5,363 nt of DNA, from the NCBI GenBank assembly GCA_963978445.1, contig CAXBRT010000116.1, positions 1 through 5,363 on the forward strand. The letters run 5' to 3'. This document shows, one piece after another, positions 1 through 5,363 of the stretch. The notes beneath the pieces are model-generated. The model did not search any database, was not told the DNA's origin, and worked only from the letters and a program-made list of their open reading frames with translations. How positions within the stretch are numbered: position 1 is the stretch's first letter; each line of letters starts with the position of its first letter. The translations under genes were made by a program, and so were the position numbers. The DNA comes from TMED14 sp003444795 (GTDB lineage Bacteria; Bacteroidota; Bacteroidia; Flavobacteriales; Schleiferiaceae).

Positions 1-632
1 CCGGACTCGTCGCCGCGTATATTTTTCAATACGACCTCCTGATGGATTTAACGCTGGATCGTTTGGGGGTAGATGCCTTTAATTGGACGCATATTTACCA
101 GCAACTCTTCATCAGCACCTATGGCGACACGCATATTGCCATGAGCAATCCGCTGTTGAATGATTTGATGGAATCGGGGGGTATGTCCGGGATGTTGGGC
201 ACTATTTGGCTAATTATCTGTGCGATGACCTTTGGCGGAACGCTGGCAGCCTCGGGCTTCTTGGAAGTCATTACCGAACTCTTTTTGCGCATGGCACATG
301 GAACGGCAGGTTTGATCATCGCTACGTTGGTCACCTGCGGCTTCTTTAATGCGACTGCCGCAGACCAGTACTTGGCCATCGTGGTACCGGGCCGAATGTT
401 CCGAAAGGCCTACGAAGACCGCGGCCTTGCCCCCGAAAACCTCTCCCGAGCCCTTGAGGACAGCGGGACCGTTACCTCGGTCTTAGTGCCGTGGAACACC
501 TGCGGTGCCTATCAATACGCTACGTTGCAGGTCAGTGCCGCCGATTATGCGATCTACGCCTTCTTCAATTGGCTGAGCCCCATCATCAACGCCACCTGGG
601 CATTGATCGGGTTTCGGATCCGGAAAGCCTAA
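1..632 (+). CDS. nhaC: Na+/H+ antiporter, NhaC family, C-terminal part (5' end cut by window edge)
   Basis: Integral membrane secondary transporter that exchanges internal Na+ for external H+, for sodium and pH homeostasis. The frame is open from the first complete codon (base 3) through the internal ATG at 42, so the gene starts outside the window; about 209 residues are visible, against roughly 450-500 for the family. The visible part is strongly hydrophobic, with several membrane segments. It carries the conserved NhaC C-terminal signatures: a segment like GTIWLIICAMTFGGTLAASG, then FNATAADQYLAIVVPGRMF, then a cytoplasmic stretch with APENLSRALEDSGTVTSVL followed by VPWNTCGAYQ. It ends in a short basic tail (RIRKA) and TAA. 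The next gene is convergent (corA), so nothing downstream belongs to this operon. Family assignment is firm from these motifs; the exact substrate (Na+/H+ versus an exchange such as malate-H+/Na+-lactate) is inferred from family only. Confidence 0.93.
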   Translation, partial: GLVAAYIFQYDLLMDLTLDRLGVDAFNWTHIYQQLFISTYGDTHIAMSNPLLNDLMESGGMSGMLGTIWLIICAMTFGGTLAASGFLEVITELFLRMAHGTAGLIIATLVTCGFFNATAADQYLAIVVPGRMFRKAYEDRGLAPENLSRALEDSGTVTSVLVPWNTCGAYQYATLQVSAADYAIYAFFNWLSPIINATWALIGFRIRKA

Positions 633-669
633 GCGTCCAGGCGAATAAGGGAGGGGCCTGTAGGTACCC

Positions 670-1647
670 TCACCACCAGCCTTTGCGCTTCATCCAAACG
701 AGCATGCTGACCACAATGGCCGCCATTACGCCTAAGACCATGAAGTATCCATTCTGAGTTTCCGTTTCCGGCATATTCTGGAAATTCATGCCGTAGAGGC
801 CCGCGATGAAGGTGATGGGTAGGAAGATGGCGGAGAACACCGTGAGCACACGCATAATTTCATTGGTGCGCTGGCCCACACTAGACAAGTACAAGGCTTC
901 AATCGAATCCAACATGGAGCGCAAGGATTCCATTCGGTCATGCAGCTGCATGGCTTGATCGCGGACGTCGCGGAAGTAGGGCAAATGTTCGGGTTTTATG
1001 AAATGAGACGTCTCCATGCCCCCTAGGACGTCCTTCATGGGTACCAGGGCGCGGCGCAAGACGGTCAAATCGCGTTTGAGCGCCAAAGCACTTGTGAGCA
1101 CCGCTTGGTTGGGATTTTCCACCACCGCGACCTCCAGCTGGTCCAAATGGTCCTCCAACGCCGAAATCGCCTCCCCATAGGGCAAGACCACTGCCTCCAT
1201 CAACCGGTAGAGCAAGTAATCGACAGGGCGGTGCCGAACAATACCTCGGGCTTCATGAACCCTATCCCATACCGCAGTGAAGCGATCTTGCTGCTTCTGC
1301 TGGATGGACAGCACATAGTCGTCGGTCAATACAAAAGAAATATGCTCCAATTTGATGCGAGACCCTTTGCGCTTGACAATGCTCTTCACCGATAAAAACA
1401 AGGCCTCCTCGTACTCTTCCATGAGTGGGCGCTGCTTCGCGTTTACAGCGTCGAGCATCATGTGTGGGTTAAGGCGAAGAACTCCCTTCCACGCTGCCCA
1501 TGATTCATCGTCTGGAAAGCCACAGAAATTGACCCAATGCACGGGCCCGGAAGCTCGGGCGGTAAAATCAGCAGGCTGAAAATTCGCACGTAGCGACGCA
1601 TCCTCGGCGGTAAACTGAATCCACTGCTGGGTCAAAGGCTCTTTCAT
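670..1647 (-). CDS. corA: CorA-family magnesium/cobalt transport protein
   Basis: Homopentameric inner-membrane channel for Mg2+ (also Co2+/Ni2+) uptake. The 325-residue product is a normal CorA length. It has a large N-terminal cytoplasmic domain (about residues 1-260), including a charged helical region with the sequence LEDHLDQLEVAV. TM1 is at about 267-284 (VLTVFSAIFLPITFIAGL) and runs into the diagnostic YGMN selectivity motif (residues 285-288). A short acidic periplasmic loop (MPETETQNG) follows, then TM2 at about 301-319, and a basic tail ending KRKGWW, as is typical of CorA. The ATG at 1647 gives the expected N-terminus; there is no Shine-Dalgarno sequence. The gene diverges from the glycosyltransferase gene across only 39 bp and converges on nhaC with a 37-bp gap. 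Nothing is truncated or missing. Transport of a metal other than Mg2+ as the main substrate cannot be excluded from sequence. Confidence 0.96.
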   Translation of the reverse strand: MKEPLTQQWIQFTAEDASLRANFQPADFTARASGPVHWVNFCGFPDDESWAAWKGVLRLNPHMMLDAVNAKQRPLMEEYEEALFLSVKSIVKRKGSRIKLEHISFVLTDDYVLSIQQKQQDRFTAVWDRVHEARGIVRHRPVDYLLYRLMEAVVLPYGEAISALEDHLDQLEVAVVENPNQAVLTSALALKRDLTVLRRALVPMKDVLGGMETSHFIKPEHLPYFRDVRDQAMQLHDRMESLRSMLDSIEALYLSSVGQRTNEIMRVLTVFSAIFLPITFIAGLYGMNFQNMPETETQNGYFMVLGVMAAIVVSMLVWMKRKGWW

Positions 1648-1651
1648 ACCA

Positions 1652-1659
1652 ACAAGGTA
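1652..1659 (-). promoter_or_regulatory. Weak candidate -7 element for corA
   Basis: Read on the minus strand, TACCTTGT lies four bases before the corA ATG and partly matches the Bacteroidota -7 consensus TAnnTTTG. I see no convincing TTTG at -33. The position mirrors that of the better element of the divergent gene, which is the main reason to list it. It would imply a leaderless or nearly leaderless corA transcript. Confidence 0.25.
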
Positions 1660-1672
1660 GGATGCAATTCGC

Positions 1673-1680
1673 TACTTTTG
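1673..1680 (+). promoter_or_regulatory. Bacteroidota-type -7 promoter element (TACTTTTG) of the glycosyltransferase gene
   Basis: TACTTTTG matches the Bacteroidota primary-sigma -7 consensus TAnnTTTG exactly and ends six bases before the ATG at 1687. Transcription from such an element would begin at or next to the start codon, so the mRNA would be leaderless or nearly so. No clear -33 TTTG is present at the usual distance; that region overlaps the corA start codon. The element also argues against a TTG start at 1678, which lies inside it. Confidence 0.5.
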
Positions 1681-1686
1681 CCCCCC

Positions 1687-2406
1687 ATGCCTACACTCAG
1701 CATTGTCATTCCTGCCTACAACGAGGGCCCGACGATTCACTTGATTTTGGACAAGGTCCTCCAAGTACAATTGCCCACCGGATGGACCAAAGAGGTCATT
1801 ATGGTGAACGATTGCTCCAAGGATGACACCGAGCAGGCCATTCAATCCTGGGCCGCTAGTCACCCCGCTCTCCCCATTAGGTACCATGCTCATGTCGTCA
1901 ACCAAGGCAAGGGCGCGGCACTCCATACGGGCATCGCAGAGGCAACGGGCGACTATGTTATCATCCAGGATGCGGACCTTGAATACGATCCACAGGAATA
2001 CAATTTGCTGCTGCAGCCCGTCCTAGCAGGGCAAGCGGATGTTGTTTACGGATCTCGCTTCATGGGAGGCAACCCGCACCGCATCTTGTTCTTCTGGCAT
2101 TCGCTGGGCAACAAATTCCTCACGTTCCTATCCAACATGTTCACCAATTTGAACCTGACGGATATGGAGACCTGCTACAAGCTCTTCAGGCGGGATATGA
2201 TTCAGTCTTTGCACTTGACCGAAAAGCGCTTTGGCTTTGAGCCCGAGGTTACCGCAAAAATTTCACGCATCCCCAAGGTGCGCATCTACGAGGTGGGCAT
2301 TTCCTACTATGGCCGAACCTTTGAAGAAGGAAAGAAAATTGGCTGGAAAGATGGCTTTCGGGCGATCTACTGCATTTTGAAATACGGCGCTTTCCGCGCG
2401 CGTTAA
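1687..2406 (+). CDS. Family 2 glycosyltransferase, DPM1/dolichyl-phosphate-mannose-synthase-like
   Basis: GT-A fold enzyme that transfers a sugar from a nucleotide sugar, in this subgroup usually to a polyprenyl-phosphate lipid at the cytoplasmic face of the inner membrane. The 239-residue protein opens with the family N-terminus SIVIPAYNE (5-13). It has the nucleotide-binding acidic loop VNDCSKDDT (40-48), NQGKGAAL (72-79) and the metal-binding DxD as QDADLEYDP (D95, D97). These are followed by VVYGSRF (119-125), TDMETCYKLFRR (158-169), RFGFEPEVTAKI (181-192) and the C-terminal GRTFEEGKKIGWKDG (209-223). There is no C-terminal membrane domain, unlike GtrB-type proteins, so it is probably soluble or peripheral. 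I chose ATG 1687 because the protein then begins directly at the conserved strand and the in-frame TTG at 1678 lies within the -7 element. Donor and acceptor are unknown. It stands alone, diverging from corA and converging on dnaK. Confidence 0.93.
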   Translation: MPTLSIVIPAYNEGPTIHLILDKVLQVQLPTGWTKEVIMVNDCSKDDTEQAIQSWAASHPALPIRYHAHVVNQGKGAALHTGIAEATGDYVIIQDADLEYDPQEYNLLLQPVLAGQADVVYGSRFMGGNPHRILFFWHSLGNKFLTFLSNMFTNLNLTDMETCYKLFRRDMIQSLHLTEKRFGFEPEVTAKISRIPKVRIYEVGISYYGRTFEEGKKIGWKDGFRAIYCILKYGAFRAR

Positions 2407-2419
2407 ACGTTTAACGCGC
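2398..2419 (+). terminator. Perfect 22-bp palindrome overlapping the glycosyltransferase stop codon; probable terminator
   Basis: GCGCGTTAAAC is followed directly by its exact reverse complement. The TAA stop (2404-2406) lies within the left half. As RNA it would form a nine-base-pair stem with an ACGT tetraloop, followed by ATTTTG (2420-2425), a short U-run in the plus direction, which suits termination of the glycosyltransferase transcript. A protein-binding palindrome is an alternative reading. Confidence 0.55.
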
Positions 2420-2432
2420 ATTTTGCCTAACG

Positions 2433-2461
2433 AAAAAGCGCGGCCTCTCGGGGCCGCGCTT
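2433..2461 (-). terminator. Rho-independent terminator of dnaK
   Basis: Ten-base-pair GC-rich perfect stem: AAGCGCGGCC (2436-2445) pairs with GGCCGCGCTT (2452-2461) around a six-base loop. Read on the minus strand the stem runs into five Ts (complement of 2433-2437), giving a standard intrinsic terminator 28 bp after the dnaK stop codon. In the plus direction the following bases (CACGTTTCT) are a poor U-tract, so it mainly serves dnaK, although it could act as a backup for the convergent gene. Confidence 0.8.
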
Positions 2462-2489
2462 CACGTTTCTAGAAGTCTGCGCGGGGCGC

Positions 2490-4379
2490 TTACTTCACTT
2501 CTTCAAATTCTACGTCCGTCACATCGTCCGCACCACCTGCAGAGGCATCGGGACCAGGCTGACCACCATCACCCGCCTCTTGCTGCGCCTTGTACATTTC
2601 TTCTGAGGCGTTTTTCCACGCTTCATTGATTTGCTCCATGGCTGCGTCGATCGCGCTGATTTCCTGAGAAGCATGGGCCTTCTTGAGGTTCTCCAAAGAC
2701 TCCTCAATGGCACCCTTCTTGTCGCCCAGCTTGTCGCCAAACTCACTGAGTTGCTTCTCGGTTTGGAAGATCATTTGGTCCGCCGCGTTGAGCTTGTCTA
2801 CGCGCTCCTTGGCTGCCTTGTCAGCATCTGCATTCGCTTCTGCCTCCTTCTTCATCTTCTCGATTTCCTCTTGGCTCAAGCCAGAAGAAGCCTCGATGCG
2901 GATCTTTTGCTCCTTGCCCGTAGCCTTGTCCTTGGCGCTCACGTTCAAGATACCGTTGGCATCAATGTCAAAGGTGACCTCGATCTGGGGTACGCCACGT
3001 GGCGCGGGAGGAATGCCGTCCAAGTGGAAGCGACCAATCGTTTTATTGTCTTTCGCCATGGGGCGCTCACCCTGCAAGATGTGGATTTCCACGCTGGGCT
3101 GGTTGTCGCTAGCTGTGGAGAATACTTCCGACTTCTTGGAAGGGATGGTCGTATTGGCCTCGATCAACTTGGTCATCACGCTGCCCATGGTTTCAATACC
3201 CAATGACAAGGGCGTCACGTCGAGCAGCAATACATCCTTCACATCGCCTGCAAGAACACCGCCTTGGATAGCTGCACCAATGGCGACCACCTCGTCCGGA
3301 TTCACACCTTTGTTGGGCTCCTTGCCGAAGAACTTCTTCACGGCATCTTGGATGGCGGGGATACGCGTTGATCCACCAACCAGGATCACATCGTCGATGT
3401 CCCCCGTAGAAAGGCCTGCATTCTTCAACGCAGACTTACAGGGAGCGATGGTGCGTTCGATCAAGTCCGCTACGAGGCGCTCAAATTCAGCGCGCGACAA
3501 GGACTTTACAATGTGCTTGGGACCGCTTGCCGTCGCCGTGATGTAGGGAAGGTTGATTTCGGTGCTGGAAGAGCTCGACAATTCAATCTTCGCCTTTTCA
3601 GCTGCTTCTTTCAAACGCTGGAGTGCCATGGCATCCTTGCGCAAATCTGTGCCTTCTTCTTTTTCAAAGCCGTCAGCCAGCCAGTTGATGATGCGATCGT
3701 CAAAATCGTCACCGCCCAAGTGGGTGTCACCGTCGGTAGATTTTACTTCAAATACGCCGTCACCCAACTCTAAGATGGATACGTCGTGCGTACCACCACC
3801 ACAGTCGAATACGACAATTTTCATATCGCGGTTCTGCTTGTCAATACCGTAGGCCAAGGCGGCAGCCGTTGGCTCGTTAATGATGCGGCGAACGTTGAGG
3901 CCCGCGATTTCACCGGCTTCCTTCGTGGCTTGACGCTGAGCGTCGTTGAAGTAAGCAGGCACGGTGATTACCGCCTCGTTGACATCCGTACCCAAGTAAT
4001 CTTCGGCGGTCTTCTTCATCTTCTGAAGAATCATCGCAGAGAGTTCTTGCGGCGTATACTGACGATCGTCAATCGTTACACGGGGAGTATCGTTGTCTCC
4101 TTTTACCACTTCGTAGGGAACGCGGCCTTTCTCCTTCTGAACATTGGAGTAGGATTCGCCCATGAAGCGCTTGATAGAGAAAATGGTCTTTTTGGGATTG
4201 GTGATGGCCTGACGCTTGGCGGGATCTCCCACTTTGCGTTCGCCTCCCTCGACAAAACCGATGACCGATGGGGTCGTACGCTTGCCTTCAGCGTTTGGAA
4301 TGACAACTGCTTCGTTGCCTTCCATGACGGAAACACAGGAGTTCGTGGTTCCTAAGTCAATGCCAATGATTTTACCCAT
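2490..4379 (-). CDS. dnaK: Molecular chaperone DnaK (Hsp70)
   Basis: Cytoplasmic ATP-dependent chaperone that binds exposed hydrophobic peptide segments and cycles with DnaJ and GrpE. The 629-residue product is complete (E. coli DnaK has 638). The nucleotide-binding domain spans about 1-380. It shows GIDLGTTNSCV (6-16), Lys70 in FSIKRFMG, NEPTAAALAYG (168-178), phosphate-2 loop DCGGGTHDV (192-200) and VILVGGSTRIPAIQD (331-345). The interdomain linker is DVLLLDVTP (382-390). The substrate-binding beta domain follows to about 500, then a charged helical lid (about 503-600) and a Gly/Pro/Ala-rich tail ending in the conserved DDVTDVEFEEVK. The ATG at 4379 gives the standard MGKIIGIDLG N-terminus; the sequence before it is A-rich without a Shine-Dalgarno. 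The usual loop sequence is DLGGGTFDV, so Cys193 and His198 are departures, while the catalytic Thr197 and Asp199 are kept. Neither dnaJ nor grpE is adjacent within the window. Confidence 0.99.
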   Translation of the reverse strand: MGKIIGIDLGTTNSCVSVMEGNEAVVIPNAEGKRTTPSVIGFVEGGERKVGDPAKRQAITNPKKTIFSIKRFMGESYSNVQKEKGRVPYEVVKGDNDTPRVTIDDRQYTPQELSAMILQKMKKTAEDYLGTDVNEAVITVPAYFNDAQRQATKEAGEIAGLNVRRIINEPTAAALAYGIDKQNRDMKIVVFDCGGGTHDVSILELGDGVFEVKSTDGDTHLGGDDFDDRIINWLADGFEKEEGTDLRKDAMALQRLKEAAEKAKIELSSSSSTEINLPYITATASGPKHIVKSLSRAEFERLVADLIERTIAPCKSALKNAGLSTGDIDDVILVGGSTRIPAIQDAVKKFFGKEPNKGVNPDEVVAIGAAIQGGVLAGDVKDVLLLDVTPLSLGIETMGSVMTKLIEANTTIPSKKSEVFSTASDNQPSVEIHILQGERPMAKDNKTIGRFHLDGIPPAPRGVPQIEVTFDIDANGILNVSAKDKATGKEQKIRIEASSGLSQEEIEKMKKEAEANADADKAAKERVDKLNAADQMIFQTEKQLSEFGDKLGDKKGAIEESLENLKKAHASQEISAIDAAMEQINEAWKNASEEMYKAQQEAGDGGQPGPDASAGGADDVTDVEFEEVK

Positions 4380-4386
4380 TTTGAAT

Positions 4387-4445
4387 GCTTGAGTTATTCG
4401 TGAATTTGCCCCGAATAGGTCAAACCCTGTACCAAAGCCTCAAGC
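4387..4445 (-). promoter_or_regulatory. dnaK upstream region with nested inverted repeats
   Basis: The 77-bp gap before dnaK contains an outer 7-bp inverted repeat, GCTTGAG (4387-4393) with CTCAAGC (4439-4445). Nested inside is a 6-bp repeat, TATTCG with CGAATA (4395-4400 and 4412-4417 on the plus strand), around 11 bases. A GTTTGAC on the minus strand (near 4420-4426) could serve as a -33 element, but I see no good TAnnTTTG partner. The repeats do not match CIRCE (TTAGCACTC-N9-GAGTGCTAA), so HrcA control is not supported. The region must hold the dnaK promoter unless dnaK is co-transcribed with the gene upstream; the repeats may be an operator, leader structure or chance. Confidence 0.3.
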
Positions 4446-4456
4446 GAGACAAAATG

Positions 4457-5363
4457 TCAGTTACATGTCAAGGTATCCAGGAAAGTGGCTTTTGCAAAGC
4501 GCAAATGGCATGTCAATTTGCCAAAAACCAAACTGTCAAAGGATCGATCTGCCAGTCCTAGGTTGGGACGATCTAAGGAAGCCGCACTCGCAAAAATGCC
4601 CGCACCGCCTGTCACGTTGGTGAAAAAGGGAGGGTCTTGAAGAATCGTATTGGAGGGTTGACTCACCGAAATGTACGTCGCCAAGTCATCCGTTCCCGCC
4701 GATAAGTGAATGGTAAAACCACGGAAAAAACGGATGTAACCAGGTTTCACGGGGAGCGACTCGGCCAAGAACTGATAGTAGGACTCGTAGGTCAGGGTGG
4801 TCTTCGAGGTAGCTCCGCCGTTGAGGGTGCTTCCCAACTGATAGGGCAAATAGTACCGCACTGTATGGCGCGTGGAATCTGATTGTTGATGCTCAGGCAT
4901 CTCCATGTACAGCATGTCAATATAGCCTTGGTAGCCTCTTGCATTCACTGCTTGGTTCCATTCAATCTCTTGGCCCTTGGTAGCCGTAAGATTCAGACGC
5001 TGGATGCCAATAGGCGTCGGTTTCTTCAAGGAAAAGCTCTTCACTAAGGGGGTGATAGCCGTTGCGAAAGCCGCCGAGGTTGAATCCTTTTGCAGCACCA
5101 ATTTATAGGTCCAATCCAACCGGCTTTCATTGGTGGTGAATCCGGGAATGATGAGGCGATACAAACGGTGACCTTGTGTTGTAAAAAGCCCGGAATCTTT
5201 TGGGGTATCGTAGGTGGTCTCTAGATATTTATCCCAAGCCAGCTGCCCGTTCTCTTTGAACGCTTGGATATGTGCCACCAGGTTGGGATAGTATAGGCTG
5301 TCTGGGTGTGCGGACCCTCCGTTAGGGCCTTCTTGTCCCAGGTAGGCACGTCCAATGCGCACG
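4457..5363 (-). CDS. Unrecognised protein, C-terminal part, probably secreted or surface-exposed (5' end cut by window edge)
   Basis: I cannot assign this to a named family. The frame is open to the right edge, so the roughly 300 residues seen are the C-terminal part; a GTG at 5362 is not a credible start. The sequence is rich in Ser, Thr, Tyr, Asn and aromatic residues, alternates hydrophobic and polar residues as in beta-sandwich proteins, and has no membrane segment. A stretch like IEWNQAVNARGYQGYIDMLY is followed by paired aromatic strands (RHTVRYYLPYQL, ESYYQFL). Near the C-terminus is FTNVTGGAGIFASAAS (DNA about 4580-4627), which resembles the TN(I/V)..G.GIF signature I associate with Bacteroidota cell-surface lipoproteins; this is an impression, not a match I could test. 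The end (FLDTLTCN) has no recognisable type IX sorting domain. It lies 77 bp upstream of dnaK on the same strand, with no clear terminator between them, so readthrough is possible. Confidence 0.8.
   Translation of the reverse strand, partial: VRIGRAYLGQEGPNGGSAHPDSLYYPNLVAHIQAFKENGQLAWDKYLETTYDTPKDSGLFTTQGHRLYRLIIPGFTTNESRLDWTYKLVLQKDSTSAAFATAITPLVKSFSLKKPTPIGIQRLNLTATKGQEIEWNQAVNARGYQGYIDMLYMEMPEHQQSDSTRHTVRYYLPYQLGSTLNGGATSKTTLTYESYYQFLAESLPVKPGYIRFFRGFTIHLSAGTDDLATYISVSQPSNTILQDPPFFTNVTGGAGIFASAASLDRPNLGLADRSFDSLVFGKLTCHLRFAKATFLDTLTCN

Noticed and set aside
42..44. ATG at 42 as a true start of the antiporter gene
   Set aside because: The frame is open upstream to the window edge and the visible protein lacks the N-terminal half of NhaC, so this is an internal methionine.
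651..671. GAGGG/CCCTC hairpin as a terminator between nhaC and corA
   Set aside because: Only five base pairs with an 11-base loop, no T-run in either direction, and it overlaps the corA stop codon.
1678..1686. TTG start at 1678 adding three residues to the glycosyltransferase
   Set aside because: The TTG lies inside the TACTTTTG promoter element, and the ATG at 1687 begins right at the conserved N-terminal strand.
2631..4355. Long open frames on the plus strand opposite dnaK (for example 2683-3546, 2631-3206 and 3786-4355)
   Set aside because: They mirror the codon bias of dnaK on the other strand, a well-known artefact opposite Hsp70 genes. Their translations are low in recognisable motifs, and dnaK itself is unambiguous.
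4501..4521. Inverted repeat GCAAAT/ATTTGC near the end of the unknown gene
   Set aside because: Short, within coding sequence, and no positional reason to think it functions.
1..5363. A novel multi-gene system (defence, mobile element, CRISPR, biosynthetic cluster)
   Set aside because: The genes are unrelated housekeeping-type functions on alternating strands; there are no transposase, integrase, toxin-antitoxin or repeat-array signals.

Overview
This 5.36 kb window looks like ordinary chromosomal DNA of a Bacteroidota bacterium. The evidence is threefold. The proteins are of Bacteroidota type. The starts lack Shine-Dalgarno sequences (A-rich, or with no leader at all). A TAnnTTTG-type -7 promoter element (TACTTTTG) lies six bases before the ATG of the glycosyltransferase gene. 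By eye, base composition is roughly balanced, slightly above 50% GC. I cannot place it below phylum with confidence; a Flavobacteriales-like or related lineage is a guess.

Layout, left to right: (1) the 3' part of an NhaC-family Na+/H+ antiporter gene on +, cut by the left edge; (2) a convergent corA-type Mg2+/Co2+ transporter gene on -; (3) a 39-bp divergent promoter region, then a soluble DPM1-like family 2 glycosyltransferase on +; (4) an 83-bp convergent spacer holding two separate hairpins, one suited to each direction; (5) a full-length dnaK (Hsp70) on -; (6) a 77-bp dnaK leader with inverted repeats; (7) the 3' part of an unrecognised, probably secreted or cell-surface protein on -, cut by the right edge.

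The genes do not form a pathway. Two are ion-transport genes (NhaC: sodium/proton and pH homeostasis; CorA: divalent cation uptake), one is probably for lipid-linked sugar synthesis, one is a core chaperone, and one is unknown. Adjacent genes mostly face each other or diverge, so most are probably single transcription units; only the unknown gene and dnaK share a direction. dnaK appears without dnaJ or grpE inside the window.

I see no mobile element, CRISPR array, tRNA, rRNA, defence system or other novel multi-gene system. No gene-free stretch exceeds about 85 bp. The points that merit a second look are small: a perfect palindrome on the glycosyltransferase stop codon, a probably leaderless start, a non-canonical phosphate loop in DnaK, inverted repeats in the dnaK leader, and the unrecognised surface-type protein.
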